A DNA stretch of 64,000 nucleotides from Nocardioides sp. TF02-7 (GTDB lineage Bacteria; Actinomycetota; Actinomycetes; Propionibacteriales; Nocardioidaceae): the NCBI RefSeq assembly GCF_022437945.1, contig NZ_CP092535.1, positions 1,736,001-1,800,000 of the forward strand, in the 5' to 3' direction. The first letter of the stretch is position 1. Each line of letters starts with the position of its first letter. The notes beneath the pieces were generated by a model. That model was given only the letters and a program-made list of their open reading frames with translations, ran no database searches and was not told where the DNA came from. Of this stretch, positions 1 through 9,330 are shown piece by piece. The translations under genes were made by a program, and so were the position numbers.

Positions 1-7
1 TTGCCAT
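1..7 (-). CDS. Start of a divergent gene leaving the window (partial)
   Basis: A minus-strand ATG lies at 7-5 and is preceded on that strand by a strong purine-rich ribosome site (GAGGTGGAG). Only the first two codons are inside the window, so the product cannot be named. A gene divergent from an accessory cluster and sharing its operator is often the regulator, but that is inference. Confidence 0.4.
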
Positions 8-20
8 CTCCACCTCTTTC

Positions 21-36
21 CTCTACGGGTGTAGAG
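21..36. promoter_or_regulatory. Inverted repeat, putative operator
   Basis: CTCTAC-GGGT-GTAGAG is a perfect 6-4-6 dyad between the two divergent start sites. A third half-site GTGTAGAG follows at 52-59. The position suits a repressor controlling both directions. Confidence 0.5.
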
Positions 37-69
37 TAGCGCACTCGACAGGTGTAGAGGGGAGGATCG

Positions 70-234
70 ATGCCGAACGACGACCCGGCGCGCGGCCCGA
101 TGCGCGGCCTGGTGACAGGAGCGCTGCTCGGAGGACAGCCCGCGCACGACGCCGTGTCGTCCTGGTGGATGACGCTTGTGGGCGACGCCCCGGACGCGTT
201 GCTCGCCGGCACCCGTGTCGAGGTGCGGACATGA
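70..234 (+). CDS. Small unknown protein, 54 aa
   Basis: The frame opens with ATG behind GGGGAGGAT and ends in TGA overlapping the ATG of the next gene (ATGA), so the two are translationally coupled. The product is neutral with no clear membrane segment and contains a Trp-Trp-Met stretch. I do not recognise a family. The good ribosome site and the overlap support it being a real gene. Confidence 0.5.
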   Translation: MPNDDPARGPMRGLVTGALLGGQPAHDAVSSWWMTLVGDAPDALLAGTRVEVRT

Positions 235-1356
235 GGGTCGTGATCGCCGGAGGCGGCATCGCCGGCCTGACCCTGGCGGCGCTCCTCCGTCCGCACGGCC
301 ACCGCGTCACCGTCGTCGACCCCGGTGACGACGGCGGGAAGGGGCTACGCGCTCGCGTTGTGGCCGCACGGGACCCGGGTGCTGCACTCGGTCGGCGTTC
401 ACGACCAGCTCGTCGAGCGCAGCCTCACGACCCGGCGCTACACGGCGCGGTCAGGATCGGGAGCCCTCCTCACCACCGCGGGACCGCCGCCTGCCATCGA
501 GCGTCACGGACACTGGGGCATCGTCCCCCGCGCCGACCTCGTCGAGCTGCTCGGCGCGGCACGCGCCGACGTCGAGCGCCGAGACGGTCGGGTCGTCGCC
601 CTGGAGGAACACCGCGCTGGAGCTGTGGCCCTCCTCGACGACGGCACCACCCTCGAGGGCGACCTGCTCGTCGGCGCCGACGGCGTCGGCTCCGCGGTGC
701 GAACCGGCCTCCTCGGGCCGCAAGCCCGCCACGACACCGGATGGAGCTGCGCGACATGGTGGATCGACTCTGCCGACCACCCCGCTGCCCTGGGCGAGAC
801 CGTGGAGTTCTGGGGAGCCGGCACGTTCATCGGGGCTTACCCCCTGCCGCGGACGCGCCTGCCTCATCGTCGGCGGTCCCTCGTCGGACGTGCGAGGCCC
901 CCCAGGCCCGGGGCTGGTTGCGTCGTGCCGTCAGCCGAGCCGGACTGTCCCCCGACCGCCTGCTGCCCGCCCCCCTCCGCCGAGCTCACACTCTGGCCGA
1001 TGACCGACGTGCGCTCCGACCGCTGGATCGGCGACCGGGTGGCGCTGCTGGGGGACGCGGCCACCGCATTCCTGCCCACCGCCGGAATGGGTGCTTCGAT
1101 GGCACTGGAGTCGGCGGCGGCGCTGGCGGACGAGCTCTCCCGGTGCGACGCCGCCCAGGTGCCCAACGCGCTCCGCCTCTACGAACGATGGCGCCGGTCG
1201 CGTGTCGAGCGAGCCCAGCGGCAGTCACGCATGCTCGCCCGCGCGCTGTTCACGTCGTCGCACCTCTGCGCCCGTCTCCGCAACGGGCTCGTCGCGCGCG
1301 CTCCGGCCGGCCTGCTGCTCGGCCCTCTGCTGCGCGACCTCGAGGAGCCCGTGTGA
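231..1356 (+). CDS. FAD-dependent monooxygenase (PHBH fold), frame broken as written
   Basis: The N-terminus has the dinucleotide-binding motif GGGIAGLTLA. The middle has VGADGVGSAVR and the C-terminus has the FAD/ribityl motif GDAATAFLPTAGMG, the order of class A flavoprotein hydroxylases. The frame must change near 330 and again around 845-895 and 975 to join these blocks. The uninterrupted frame 325-1356 lacks the first FAD motif and reads nonsense between about 845 and 980. Given indels elsewhere in housekeeping genes, sequence error is as likely as true decay. It overlaps the small gene upstream and is probably co-transcribed with the next two genes. Confidence 0.7.
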
Positions 1357-1404
1357 GCCCCGTCCGCCACTACCGACCGACCGAAGAAGGGGGATGGATC
1401 CCGC

Positions 1405-1884
1405 ATGACCCGCATGAACCGCATGACCAGCACGCATCACGACCGCGTCGAGACGTCCTCGCGTCCGAGGACCAGGACCCGCCGACGCGTCACCGCCCGG
1501 TACGTCTACCTGTTCCTCGCCTTGGAGGTCCTCGCGATCCTCCTGTGGGTCTTCTGGCAGCTCCTCGGCGTCGACCTCGAGGTCAGGTCCGGAGCGGGCA
1601 GACGCGAGGTCACGCTCACCGCGATCCTCCTTACCACCGCGCTCGCATCCGCGGCGTCGTACGCACTGCTGTGGGCGTCGAGGGGGCGCGACCTGAAGGT
1701 CTGGACGGCTGTGGCCACGACCGTCCTGGTCGTCTCCTGCTCCGGCCCCTTGCTGGCGACCAGCGCGTCGGCCGGTGCCGCGCTCCTGGGCTTCCACCTG
1801 CTGGTGGGCGTGGGGCTCATCGGCGGCGTACGGCGCCTGGACCGCGCGGCGGCCGAGCCGCCGACGCAGGAAGGAACCACGTGA
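1405..1884 (+). CDS. Four-helix membrane protein, DUF6069-like
   Basis: 159 aa with a basic, Arg-rich N-terminus followed by about four hydrophobic segments (roughly residues 33-52, 72-92, 100-120 and 123-142). The pattern resembles the actinobacterial DUF6069 family, of unknown function. Nearby ATG codons at 1414 and 1423 are alternative starts. Its stop overlaps the GTG of the downstream hydrolase, so the two form an operon. Confidence 0.6.
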   Translation: MTRMNRMTSTHHDRVETSSRPRTRTRRRVTARYVYLFLALEVLAILLWVFWQLLGVDLEVRSGAGRREVTLTAILLTTALASAASYALLWASRGRDLKVWTAVATTVLVVSCSGPLLATSASAGAALLGFHLLVGVGLIGGVRRLDRAAAEPPTQEGTT

Positions 1885-3389
1885 ACCGATCTGGAAACCT
1901 CCACCACCGCTTCGGCCTGCGGCTGGCGTCCACACTGGCGCTGCTGGGCGTCGTCCTGGGCACCGGCGCGGGCAGCCCGGCCGGCGCGAGCGAGCGCGCT
2001 CCCTCCCTCGACACGGCAGCCATCGACGCCTTCGTCGAGGACTACCTCGACCGTCACGGCCTGGTCGGAGCGGGGGTCGCCGTCGTCAGGGACGGACGCG
2101 TCGTCCACACCGCGGGACACGGCGAGAGCGACGGCGACCCGGTCACCCCGCACACACCGTTCGCGCTCGGCTCCGTCAGCAAGTCGTTCACGGCGTTCGC
2201 CGTCCTGCAGCTCGTCGCTGACGGGGAGGTGCGTCTGGACGACCCCGTCGTCTCGTACCTGCCGGACCTCGCGATCGATGACGAGCGAGCGCGCGAGATC
2301 ACGGTGCGGCACCTGCTCAGCCACACCTCCGGCCTGCCCGGCCCGCTCATCGTGCCGCCCGCCCACTCCCTCGCCGAGGCCGTCGACCGCCTGGCCGACT
2401 GGTCGCTCGACACCGATCCCGGAACGACCTACGCCTACAGCAACGCGAACTACCACGTCGCCGCCCGGCTCGTCGAGGTCGTCAGCGAGACGCCGTTCGC
2501 GACCTACCTCGAGCGAGAGGTCTTCGCCCCGCTCGGCATGACCGACACCTACTCGGTGACGAGCCGCGACGACCCGGTGCTCGACACGGGCCACGTCACG
2601 GCGTACGGCCTCGCCCTGCCCGCCGGCGAGATGGACCAGATGTCGGCGGGAGCCGGCGGCGTGATCAGTACCGCGGAGGACATGGCGCGCTGGCTCGCCA
2701 TGCAGACCGACGACGGCCGGACCGGCCAGGGGCAACGGCTCCTCCCGCGGGAGCTTCTCGAGGAGTCGCACACGCCGCAGCCCGGGGCCGACAAGGCCGG
2801 ATTGGGCTGGATGCGCAGCAGCGCCGGTGTCGAACCCGCGCGGGTGTCCCACTCCGGCTCCCTGACGCGCTTCAACGCGCAGACGGACCTGGTCCCGAAC
2901 AGCGGCTACGCCGTGGCGGTAATGCTCAACAGCTTCACCCCGACACGGGAGCACGCCTACGAGATCAGCTCGGGGATCATCGAGGTCACCGAGGGGGGCG
3001 ATCCCGATCCTGGCCGGCCTGTCGCGACCCTGATCGACGCTGCGCTCGGACTGCTCACCCTGCTCGTCCTCGTCCTGGCGATCCGCCTGGTGCTGCGCTC
3101 CGGCCGGTGGTCGGCTCGCCGCCGACACTGGCCGACCTGGCGCTACGTGCTCCGCCTGCTCCCGTCGACGGTCTTCCCCCTGCTCGGCGCGTACTTCTTC
3201 CTCGTCCTGCCCCGGCTGCAGGACAACAGCGCCACCACGCTCGACGCGTTCCTCCTATGGCCGGCCGCGTCGCTGCTGCTCCTCGTGCTGGTCGCCTCCG
3301 GGCTCGCCAGCGTGACCGCTCGCACGCTCCACCGCCGTACGACCCGACCATCGGCGACGTCGGCGGCCGACCGACTCAAGGACCACTGA
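1881..3389 (+). CDS. Serine beta-lactamase-like hydrolase with C-terminal membrane domain
   Basis: Start GTG at 1881 is set by the ribosome site GGAAGGA and the overlap with the previous stop. A signal peptide (about residues 1-37, ending near PAGASE) precedes a class C beta-lactamase/esterase fold: S-x-x-K as SVSK, Y-x-N as YSN, and an HSG motif in the KTG/HTG position. Three hydrophobic segments close the protein, so the catalytic domain should face outside. Such proteins are serine peptidases or esterases more often than true beta-lactamases. The substrate is unknown. Confidence 0.85.
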   Translation: MNRSGNLHHRFGLRLASTLALLGVVLGTGAGSPAGASERAPSLDTAAIDAFVEDYLDRHGLVGAGVAVVRDGRVVHTAGHGESDGDPVTPHTPFALGSVSKSFTAFAVLQLVADGEVRLDDPVVSYLPDLAIDDERAREITVRHLLSHTSGLPGPLIVPPAHSLAEAVDRLADWSLDTDPGTTYAYSNANYHVAARLVEVVSETPFATYLEREVFAPLGMTDTYSVTSRDDPVLDTGHVTAYGLALPAGEMDQMSAGAGGVISTAEDMARWLAMQTDDGRTGQGQRLLPRELLEESHTPQPGADKAGLGWMRSSAGVEPARVSHSGSLTRFNAQTDLVPNSGYAVAVMLNSFTPTREHAYEISSGIIEVTEGGDPDPGRPVATLIDAALGLLTLLVLVLAIRLVLRSGRWSARRRHWPTWRYVLRLLPSTVFPLLGAYFFLVLPRLQDNSATTLDAFLLWPAASLLLLVLVASGLASVTARTLHRRTTRPSATSAADRLKDH

Positions 3390-3595
3390 CGAGCTGGTCG
3401 GGGCGCCTCCCCGCCGGTGGCGCGAACCGCATGTGCGTCGCGATGTCCGACGCGCTCGACGAGACCCAGCGGGCGACCGATAGCACTGCTCGAGTGCCAC
3501 CGGGAACCCGACCTCCGGGGAGCGGTCGTAGTCGGCGAACACGACAGCGGTGGACTACCCGATGAGGAGACAGGAGCGCCCGAGTCTGCCCCGAC

Positions 3596-4213
3596 ATGAA
3601 CGACTGGACCGCCGCGGGGGTCATGACGGCCTTGGAGGAGCTCGGGCTGCTTGCCGACGGCCCTCGTCGGATGCGTGACCTCTTCGACACCGCGAGGAGG
3701 GCCCGCGACCTGCCCCTCGACGAAGTCGACAAGCTCATGGTGCAACCGCCGTACGCCGCCCGGATGGCCGCGTTCTGCATCCTCGACTTCCAGGCTCGCG
3801 CTCGCCCGGGCGACGTCGCGCTCCGCGACGCCTACCTGCGCCATCACGACTCCATCGACACGTGGGACATGGTCGACCGGGCAGCGCCGTGGGTCATCGG
3901 GTCGTGCGTGGCAGGAGGCCCCTACGACCTGTTGCACGACCTTGCCGCGTCACCCGACCCCCTACGCCGCCGCACGGCCATGACGGCCCCGCTGTGGTTC
4001 GTGAGGCACGGCACCGACGCCGACGTCCTCGCCGGGTTCGAGGTCGCCGCCGCGCTGCGTGCCGACGCAGACCCGCTGGTCCACAAGCCGGTCGGGATCT
4101 TCCTCGCACACGCTGGGGAGCGGCTCCGCCCACACCTCCTCGAGTTCCTGGCGGAGCACGAGAGCCACATGCCACGACCAGCCGCGCGGCTGGCGCGACG
4201 CAAGCTGACGTGA
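3596..4213 (+). CDS. AlkD-like HEAT-repeat DNA alkylation repair protein
   Basis: 205 aa, alpha-helical and HEAT-like. The segment SIDTWDMVD resembles the AlkD-family motif that places catalytic Asp and Trp near the damaged base, and the surrounding helices fit that family. The family length is nearer 220-235 aa, and the first helix seems short, so the start may lie upstream beyond an indel. The gene stands alone between the hydrolase and a TetR gene. Confidence 0.65.
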   Translation: MNDWTAAGVMTALEELGLLADGPRRMRDLFDTARRARDLPLDEVDKLMVQPPYAARMAAFCILDFQARARPGDVALRDAYLRHHDSIDTWDMVDRAAPWVIGSCVAGGPYDLLHDLAASPDPLRRRTAMTAPLWFVRHGTDADVLAGFEVAAALRADADPLVHKPVGIFLAHAGERLRPHLLEFLAEHESHMPRPAARLARRKLT

Positions 4214-4299
4214 CGACGGACCGGTGGAACGTCGGCGGCTCACGTGCGGGTGACGAGCCGCCCGCCTGCGGTGAACAGGTCGGATACTCACCAGGTTGC

Positions 4300-4315
4300 C
4301 GTACCGTACGGTACA
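4300..4315. promoter_or_regulatory. Operator A of the TGTACC-N4-GGTWCA set
   Basis: CGTACCGTACGGTACA contains a perfect 14-bp palindrome. It lies directly upstream of the TetR gene at 4380, so it is the natural candidate for an autoregulatory site. See the regulon finding for the other seven copies. Confidence 0.65.
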
Positions 4316-4379
4316 TGGATTCAGTGTCGAACGGCCCATCGGGCGAGGCAGCCGTCCCACCGCCGTACCATCCGCCCTC

Positions 4380-4940
4380 GTGAACGCCCACAGTCCACGC
4401 GAGGCCCTCCTCGCGAAGGTGACGACCTACTTCGCCGAGCACGGGGTCGGGGACACGAGCTTGCGCAGTCTTGCCGCGGGGGTGGGGACCAGCCACCGGA
4501 TGCTGATCTACCACTTCGGGTCGCGGGAGGGCGTGCTCACCGCGGTCATCGACGCGATGGCGAGGCAGCAGCTCGAGGACATGGGGACATTCCTGCGCGC
4601 CGGCGAGGATGCCGACCCACGCGAGGTGGCGTGGGCCACCTGGGAGCACCTCGCGGACGATGCGGCGGTGTTCGGTCCGCTGCTGTTCGAGCTCTCCGCG
4701 CATGCCATGGTGGGCCACGAGTGGGCCGCCCAGCTCCGGGAGCTGATCAGCGACGGCGTACGCCGCCTGGCCCTGTTCTTCGAGGCACTGGGCGAGCCAG
4801 CGGAGCGAGCGGCGCTGCTGGCGCGAACGTCGATGGCGATCGCCCGGGGCGCGCTCTTCGACCTCGCCCTCACGGGCGACCGCGACGCCGCTGACGAGGT
4901 CATCCGGAACTTCAACCACTGGATCTTCGACGGCGAGTAG
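4380..4940 (+). CDS. TetR-family transcriptional regulator
   Basis: About 186 aa from the GTG at 4380. A longer frame opens with TTG at 4296, but that would place the operator palindrome inside the gene. The HTH region is seen in TSLRSLAAGVGTSHRMLIYHFGSREG, the typical TetR recognition helix ending in Y-H-F. The C-terminal helical domain binds an unknown ligand. Because it sits beside the most symmetrical copy of the dispersed operator, it is the best candidate for the regulator of that set. Confidence 0.85.
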   Translation: MNAHSPREALLAKVTTYFAEHGVGDTSLRSLAAGVGTSHRMLIYHFGSREGVLTAVIDAMARQQLEDMGTFLRAGEDADPREVAWATWEHLADDAAVFGPLLFELSAHAMVGHEWAAQLRELISDGVRRLALFFEALGEPAERAALLARTSMAIARGALFDLALTGDRDAADEVIRNFNHWIFDGE

Positions 4941-5041
4941 TACCGGCGCGGACCTGCCCCGCGTTCCCACGCGTCGTCGAGATCGAGCGGGCGGGAAGCG
5001 TGTTCTCCTGCTGCGGCTCGGGGCCGCCTTCCGCTAGGCTA

Positions 5042-5057
5042 TGTACCGTTTGGTTCA
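5042..5057. promoter_or_regulatory. Operator B of the TGTACC-N4-GGTWCA set
   Basis: TGTACCGTTTGGTTCA lies 19 bp upstream of the monooxygenase start at 5077. An in-frame ATG at 5041 falls on the operator itself and is therefore an unlikely start. Confidence 0.65.
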
Positions 5058-5076
5058 TACGCAGTCGGGAGACACC

Positions 5077-6546
5077 ATGAGGAACGACCATGACCACCGA
5101 AGCCCCGACGTCGTCGTCGTGGGCGCCGGGCCGACGGGCCTCTTGCTCGCAGGCGACCTCGCCGAGGCGGGCGTCTCGGTCCACCTGCTCGAGAAGCGGC
5201 AGGAGGAGTCGAACCTGACGCGCGCCTTCGCGGTGCATGCCCGCACGTTGGAGCAGCTCGACGCCCGTGGCCTCGCCGACGACCTGGTGGCCACCGGCAA
5301 CACCGTCGACGGCCTCCGCCTGTTCGGGTCGGTCTCGGTGCGGTTGAGCTCGCTGCCCAGCCGCTTCCCGTTCCTGCTCGTCACCGCCCAGTACCACGTC
5401 GAACGGCTGCTCTGGGATCGAGCCGTCGCGGCCGGGGCGCACGTCGAGCGCGGTGCCCGCGTGACCGAGGTGGCGCAGGGCCAGGCCACCGACGCTCCCG
5501 TCCGGACGACGTACGTCGCCGCGGACGGCTCGACCCGGACGCTGACCTCGCCCTACCTGGTCGGCACCGACGGACACCACTCGACGGTGCGACAGCAGCT
5601 CGGCCTGGACTTCCCTGGCGAGTCGGTGATCAGGTCGCTGATGCTCGCCGACGTCCGGCTGGCCGAGCCACCGTCGGAGCTGCTGACGGTCGAGGGCAAC
5701 CAGCACGGTTTCTGCTTCGTGGTTCCCTACGGAGACGGCTGGTACCGCATCATCGCCCGCGACCCACGGCGCGAGCTGCCCGACGACGCTCCCGTCAGCC
5801 TCGACGAGATCAGCGACCTCGCTCGGCGGGTCCTCGGCACGGACTTCGGGATGCACGACCCGCGGTGGATGTCGCGGTTCCACAGCGACGAACGTCAGGT
5901 ACGCCGGTACCGGGTCGGACGCGTCTTCCTCGCCGGCGACGCTGCCCACGTCCACTCCCCAGCGGGGGGCATGGGCATGAACACCGGCCTCCAGGACGCC
6001 GCCAACCTCGGCTGGAAGCTGGCCGCCGTGATCCAGCGCCGGGCCGGCGCCGAGCTGCTCGACACCTACGAGGCAGAGCGACTCCCCGTCGGCGCCATGG
6101 TGCTGCGCACCAGCGGCGGTCTCATCCGAGCGGCCATGCTGCGTGCGCCCGTCGCACGGGCGATCCGCAACGTCGTGGCCCGGACCGCTCTGGCGCTGCC
6201 TCCCGTCGGCGATCGCCTGCGGATGCGACTGAGCGGCATCGGCATCTCCTACCCCGGTGGCGCCGGAGCCCACTCCCTCGTCGGACGCCGCGCAGCCGAC
6301 CAGCAGGGCCGGGACGGGCAGCGGTTGTACGCCGCGCTGCGCGGCGGCCGGTTCGTGCTCGTGGCGCCGCCCGCCCTCGCCCGCCGCTACGCCGGCGACG
6401 ATCGACTGGCCACGGTCAGCCCGGCAGATCCGGCGGCGCCGACGCTGGTCCGTCCGGACGGCTACGTGGCCTGGTCAGGCTCGGCCGGGAGCGGACTCGA
6501 CGCAGCGCTGCGCACGTGGGGCGCCCTGGACGACGTCTCGGGCTGA
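5077..6546 (+). CDS. FAD-dependent aromatic monooxygenase (PheA/TfdB family)
   Basis: 489 aa from the ATG at 5077, behind GGGAGA. The FAD-binding motif VVGAGPTGLLLAGDLA is near residue 15, the NAD(P)H/FAD motif VGTDGHHSTVRQQLG near 165, and GDAAHVHSPAGGMGMNTGLQD near 290, all typical of group A flavin monooxygenases acting on phenolic or quinonoid substrates. The C-terminal thioredoxin-like extension is short. It is a complete frame. The operator just upstream places it under the proposed TetR regulon. Confidence 0.9.
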   Translation: MRNDHDHRSPDVVVVGAGPTGLLLAGDLAEAGVSVHLLEKRQEESNLTRAFAVHARTLEQLDARGLADDLVATGNTVDGLRLFGSVSVRLSSLPSRFPFLLVTAQYHVERLLWDRAVAAGAHVERGARVTEVAQGQATDAPVRTTYVAADGSTRTLTSPYLVGTDGHHSTVRQQLGLDFPGESVIRSLMLADVRLAEPPSELLTVEGNQHGFCFVVPYGDGWYRIIARDPRRELPDDAPVSLDEISDLARRVLGTDFGMHDPRWMSRFHSDERQVRRYRVGRVFLAGDAAHVHSPAGGMGMNTGLQDAANLGWKLAAVIQRRAGAELLDTYEAERLPVGAMVLRTSGGLIRAAMLRAPVARAIRNVVARTALALPPVGDRLRMRLSGIGISYPGGAGAHSLVGRRAADQQGRDGQRLYAALRGGRFVLVAPPALARRYAGDDRLATVSPADPAAPTLVRPDGYVAWSGSAGSGLDAALRTWGALDDVSG

Positions 6547-6569
6547 GCCCGGCATCGAGGCACCCCCTC

Positions 6570-7603
6570 CTACGCGGGTCTCGAGAGCGGCTCCGCGACA
6601 GGGTTCCCGTTCTCGCGGGTCAGCCGTCCGCCCCGGGAGACGGTGGATCCCTTGCGTGGCACCAGTGCCAGGACGAGCCCGACCGCCGCCCAGCACAAGA
6701 GCACGAGCAACGCCTCGCCCGCCCCTGCGCCGTCGAAGAAGGCGGTGCCACGCAGCGCGGTGCCGGTGGCTCCGGGCGGGAGCAGCTGGCCGAGCCAGCC
6801 GACGGGAAGCAGCTCGGGCGCGGACGCGACGCCGGAGAGCGGGTTGCCGACCAGCATGACGAGCAGGGCGACGACCCCGATCCCCGGACGACCGAGCAGC
6901 CGGTGCAGTCCGATGACGGGCAGCGCACCGGCCAGGACGCCCAACGCGACCACCGAGGCGTTAGCCCAGTAGCTCCCACTCAGTGCCTCCATCCAGCCCT
7001 GGAGCACGCCGGTGAGCGCAAGCCCCGCCCCGGCGGCGGCGAGGAGGGCGGTGGTCAACCGGTCGCGGGCACGGCCCAGCAAGGTCGACGACAACGCGCC
7101 GACCAGGAGCCCACCCAGGGCCAGCGGCAACGCACCCGCTGCGAAGATCGAGCCCCGAGGGTCGCCGGCGGCGGCCGGAGCCACGTCGGTGACCAGGGGG
7201 CCGACGACTCGGAGGCCGCGGCTGCGCGCTGCGCGGCCTGGTCGAGCCGCTGAGCGACCATCGGGCTGGCAGCGCTGGCGATCAGGAGCTCGGCGTCCTC
7301 CGCGCCGGGCCCGACCACGAATGCTCCGTACACCTCGCGATCCTCGATCGCCCTCACGGCAGCGTCACGATCGTCGACCTCGATGACGTCGACACCGGCC
7401 TCACCCAGGGCAGCCTCGAGCTGGCTCTCGACCGCCGACGCGGCCTTCGCCGAGGGCGCCGCGACCGCGAGGGGGAGAGAACGAGGTTCCAGCTCACTCG
7501 TCGGCCAGGCGAACGCGGTGAGCAGGACCGTCAGCAGGGCGACCACGCCGAGGGCGACGCGGACGATCCCCCAGACGTCGAGACGGGGATCAAGGCTGGA
7601 CAT
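6570..7603 (-). CDS. ABC-2/YhgE-type membrane permease, one frameshift
   Basis: Start ATG at 7603 follows AGGAGGAA. The first part has a signal-anchor helix and a long extracellular domain, and the second part (after about 7190) has five or so hydrophobic segments including runs rich in Leu, Ala and Gly. Two overlapping frames must be joined near 7190 to give about 344 aa. This layout, helix, large loop, then a helix bundle, is that of YhgE/Pip and ABC-2 permeases. A partner ATPase is not nearby. It diverges from the TetR gene at 7705. Confidence 0.7.
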
Positions 7604-7637
7604 GGAGCTTCCTCCTCGTGCGTATGCAGGTTCTGAG

Positions 7638-7653
7638 TGAACCATGCGGTACA
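7638..7653. promoter_or_regulatory. Operator C of the TGTACC-N4-GGTWCA set
   Basis: TGAACCATGCGGTACA lies between the permease start (7603, minus) and the TetR gene (7705, plus), placed to control the permease promoter. Confidence 0.6.
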
Positions 7654-7669
7654 TCCACGACCTTGTCAA

Positions 7670-7681
7670 GAACGGACGTTC
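7670..7681. promoter_or_regulatory. Dyad GAACG-GA-CGTTC, putative TetR operator
   Basis: A perfect 5-2-5 inverted repeat sits 24 bp upstream of the TetR start at 7705, a normal place for autorepression. Its sequence differs from the dispersed operator next to it. Confidence 0.5.
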
Positions 7682-7704
7682 GTTTTTGTTGTAGGCTGGC
7701 GGTC

Positions 7705-8298
7705 GTGCCGAAGGTCAGCGCGGAGCACCGGGCCGCCCGGCGCGAGCAGATCGTCGACGCGATGCTGCGCTGTGTGGCGCGTGATGGCTTCCACAAGACG
7801 ACGATGGCGGCCGTGATCTCCGAGTCCGGCCTCTCGGCCGGTGCGGTGTACCTCTACTTCAGGAGCAAGGACGAGCTCATCCGGGCGATCGCCGAGCTGG
7901 TGGTCGGTGAGGGCCTGTCGGTGGTGACGGACAGCTCCGCCGACGATGTCCCCCCTCCGCACCAGGTGCTGGCAGCCGCCCTCGAGCGAGTCGTCGCCCT
8001 GGGTGAGGAGCGGGGGGTCGACGTGCATCGGGTAGCGCTGCAGGCATGGGCGGAGGCCGCTCGGAACCCCGAGATCAGGGCGATCTACGCGCGGGAGGGT
8101 GAGCGCGGGCGCGCCGTGTGGGCCACGTACGCCGAGCAGGCGATCGCGGCCGGACACCTCCCAGCCGATGCCTCTCCGGTGCGGGTGGCTCACGCGTTGA
8201 TCGGACTCATCCCCGGCTTCATGGTGCAGCGGCTGGTCTTCGAGGACCTGACGCCCGCTGGCTACGTGGCCGGGCTCGCGGGCCTGATGGGCACATGA
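7705..8298 (+). CDS. TetR-family transcriptional regulator
   Basis: About 197 aa from the GTG at 7705. The HTH is clear: TTMAAVISESGLSAGAVYLY followed by F-R-S-K-D-E. The C-terminus resembles regulators of the TetR_C_6/AcrR kind. It is divergent from the permease and may control it through the dyad at 7670-7681. Confidence 0.88.
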   Translation: MPKVSAEHRAARREQIVDAMLRCVARDGFHKTTMAAVISESGLSAGAVYLYFRSKDELIRAIAELVVGEGLSVVTDSSADDVPPPHQVLAAALERVVALGEERGVDVHRVALQAWAEAARNPEIRAIYAREGERGRAVWATYAEQAIAAGHLPADASPVRVAHALIGLIPGFMVQRLVFEDLTPAGYVAGLAGLMGT

Positions 8299-8310
8299 TC
8301 GCGGTGCGGG

Positions 8311-9330
8311 TTAGGTTCGCCGGGTACGAAGCAGGAGGCTGAGGTCGAGAGCGGGTGCTGAGTGGGTCAGTGACCCGATCGCTATCGCGTCGACGCCCGT
8401 CCGGGCGGTGTCGACGACGGTGTCGAGGGAGACGTTCCCGGACGCCTCCAGGCGCGGTCGGCGCGCCGGTGGCAGCAAGCTGTCGCGCATCCTGACCACT
8501 GTCGCCACCTCGGTCGGAGTCAGGTTGTCCAGCAGCAACCAGTCGATGGAGCAGCTCATCGCTTCCATCGCTTCGTCATGTTGGGTGACCTCGACCTCGA
8601 GCTCCAGCTGCTCGCCGGAGCGCTCCATCCCCGCCCGGGCTGCGGAGATGGCCCGGGCGACTCCCCCCGCTGCTGCGATGTGGTTCTCCTTGATCAGCAC
8701 CATCGCCGCCAGCGACCGGCGATGGTTGACGGCGCCGCCGCAGGTGACGGCGTACTTGTCCAGCATCCTCAGTCCGGGTGCGGTCTTCCGCGTGTCGCGG
8801 ATCACGACATCGAACTCACGGACCGCATCCACGAAGCGGGCAGCCAGCGTTGCGATCCCGCTCATCCGCTGCAGGAAGTTCACCGCCGTGCGCTCGGCCG
8901 AGATGATCGAGCGCGCGGACCCGCTCAGTCGCGCCACCACCTGTCCCGGTCGGACGTGGTCCCCGTCACGGCACAGCAGCTCCACGGCCACGCTTCGGTC
9001 GACCTGGCCCAGGACGTGCTGCAGCAACGGCAACCCCGCGATGACGCCCGTCGCCTTGGACACCACCACTGCGGTGCATGCCAGCTCCTCCGGCACGGTC
9101 CAGAGCGTGGTGACGTCGTGGCTGTGCAGGTCCTCGGACAGGGCGACCGCGGCCGCTCGGCCGGCGGCGAGCGCGAGGTCCGAGGACAGCGCCGGGCCGT
9201 CGGAGTCGGCTTCGGCCGGTCGGCCCCGGCCTGTGGTGCTCACCGGCCTGGTCCTGGCGGAGGCGGCGACGTCGACCACCTCGCCGATCGCTCCTGGGCC
9301 GGGCGGTTCTCCGAGCGGGGGGACGCTCAT
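8311..9330 (-). CDS. Quinolinate phosphoribosyltransferase-like protein (NadC family)
   Basis: 339 aa. The family signature is complete: RDTRKTAPGLRMLDKYAV, GGAVNHR, LIKENH, and a late LEASGNVSLDTV segment with GSLTHSAP forming the phosphate site. The first 50 residues are an unusual low-complexity extension. NadC makes nicotinate mononucleotide from quinolinate and PRPP, normally with nadA and nadB, neither of which is here. Instead it overlaps a MerR gene (ATGA), suggesting a specialised or inducible copy, or a relative acting on another aromatic acid. Confidence 0.8.
   Translation of the reverse strand: MSVPPLGEPPGPGAIGEVVDVAASARTRPVSTTGRGRPAEADSDGPALSSDLALAAGRAAAVALSEDLHSHDVTTLWTVPEELACTAVVVSKATGVIAGLPLLQHVLGQVDRSVAVELLCRDGDHVRPGQVVARLSGSARSIISAERTAVNFLQRMSGIATLAARFVDAVREFDVVIRDTRKTAPGLRMLDKYAVTCGGAVNHRRSLAAMVLIKENHIAAAGGVARAISAARAGMERSGEQLELEVEVTQHDEAMEAMSCSIDWLLLDNLTPTEVATVVRMRDSLLPPARRPRLEASGNVSLDTVVDTARTGVDAIAIGSLTHSAPALDLSLLLRTRRT

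Noticed and set aside
1506..3128. Long minus-strand open frame opposite the beta-lactamase-like gene
   Set aside because: It is a shadow of the real gene on the plus strand; long antisense frames are common in high-GC DNA.
3390..3595. Small frames between the beta-lactamase-like gene and the AlkD-like gene
   Set aside because: Several frames on both strands look half coding, possibly a decayed gene with indels, but none could be joined to a known protein.
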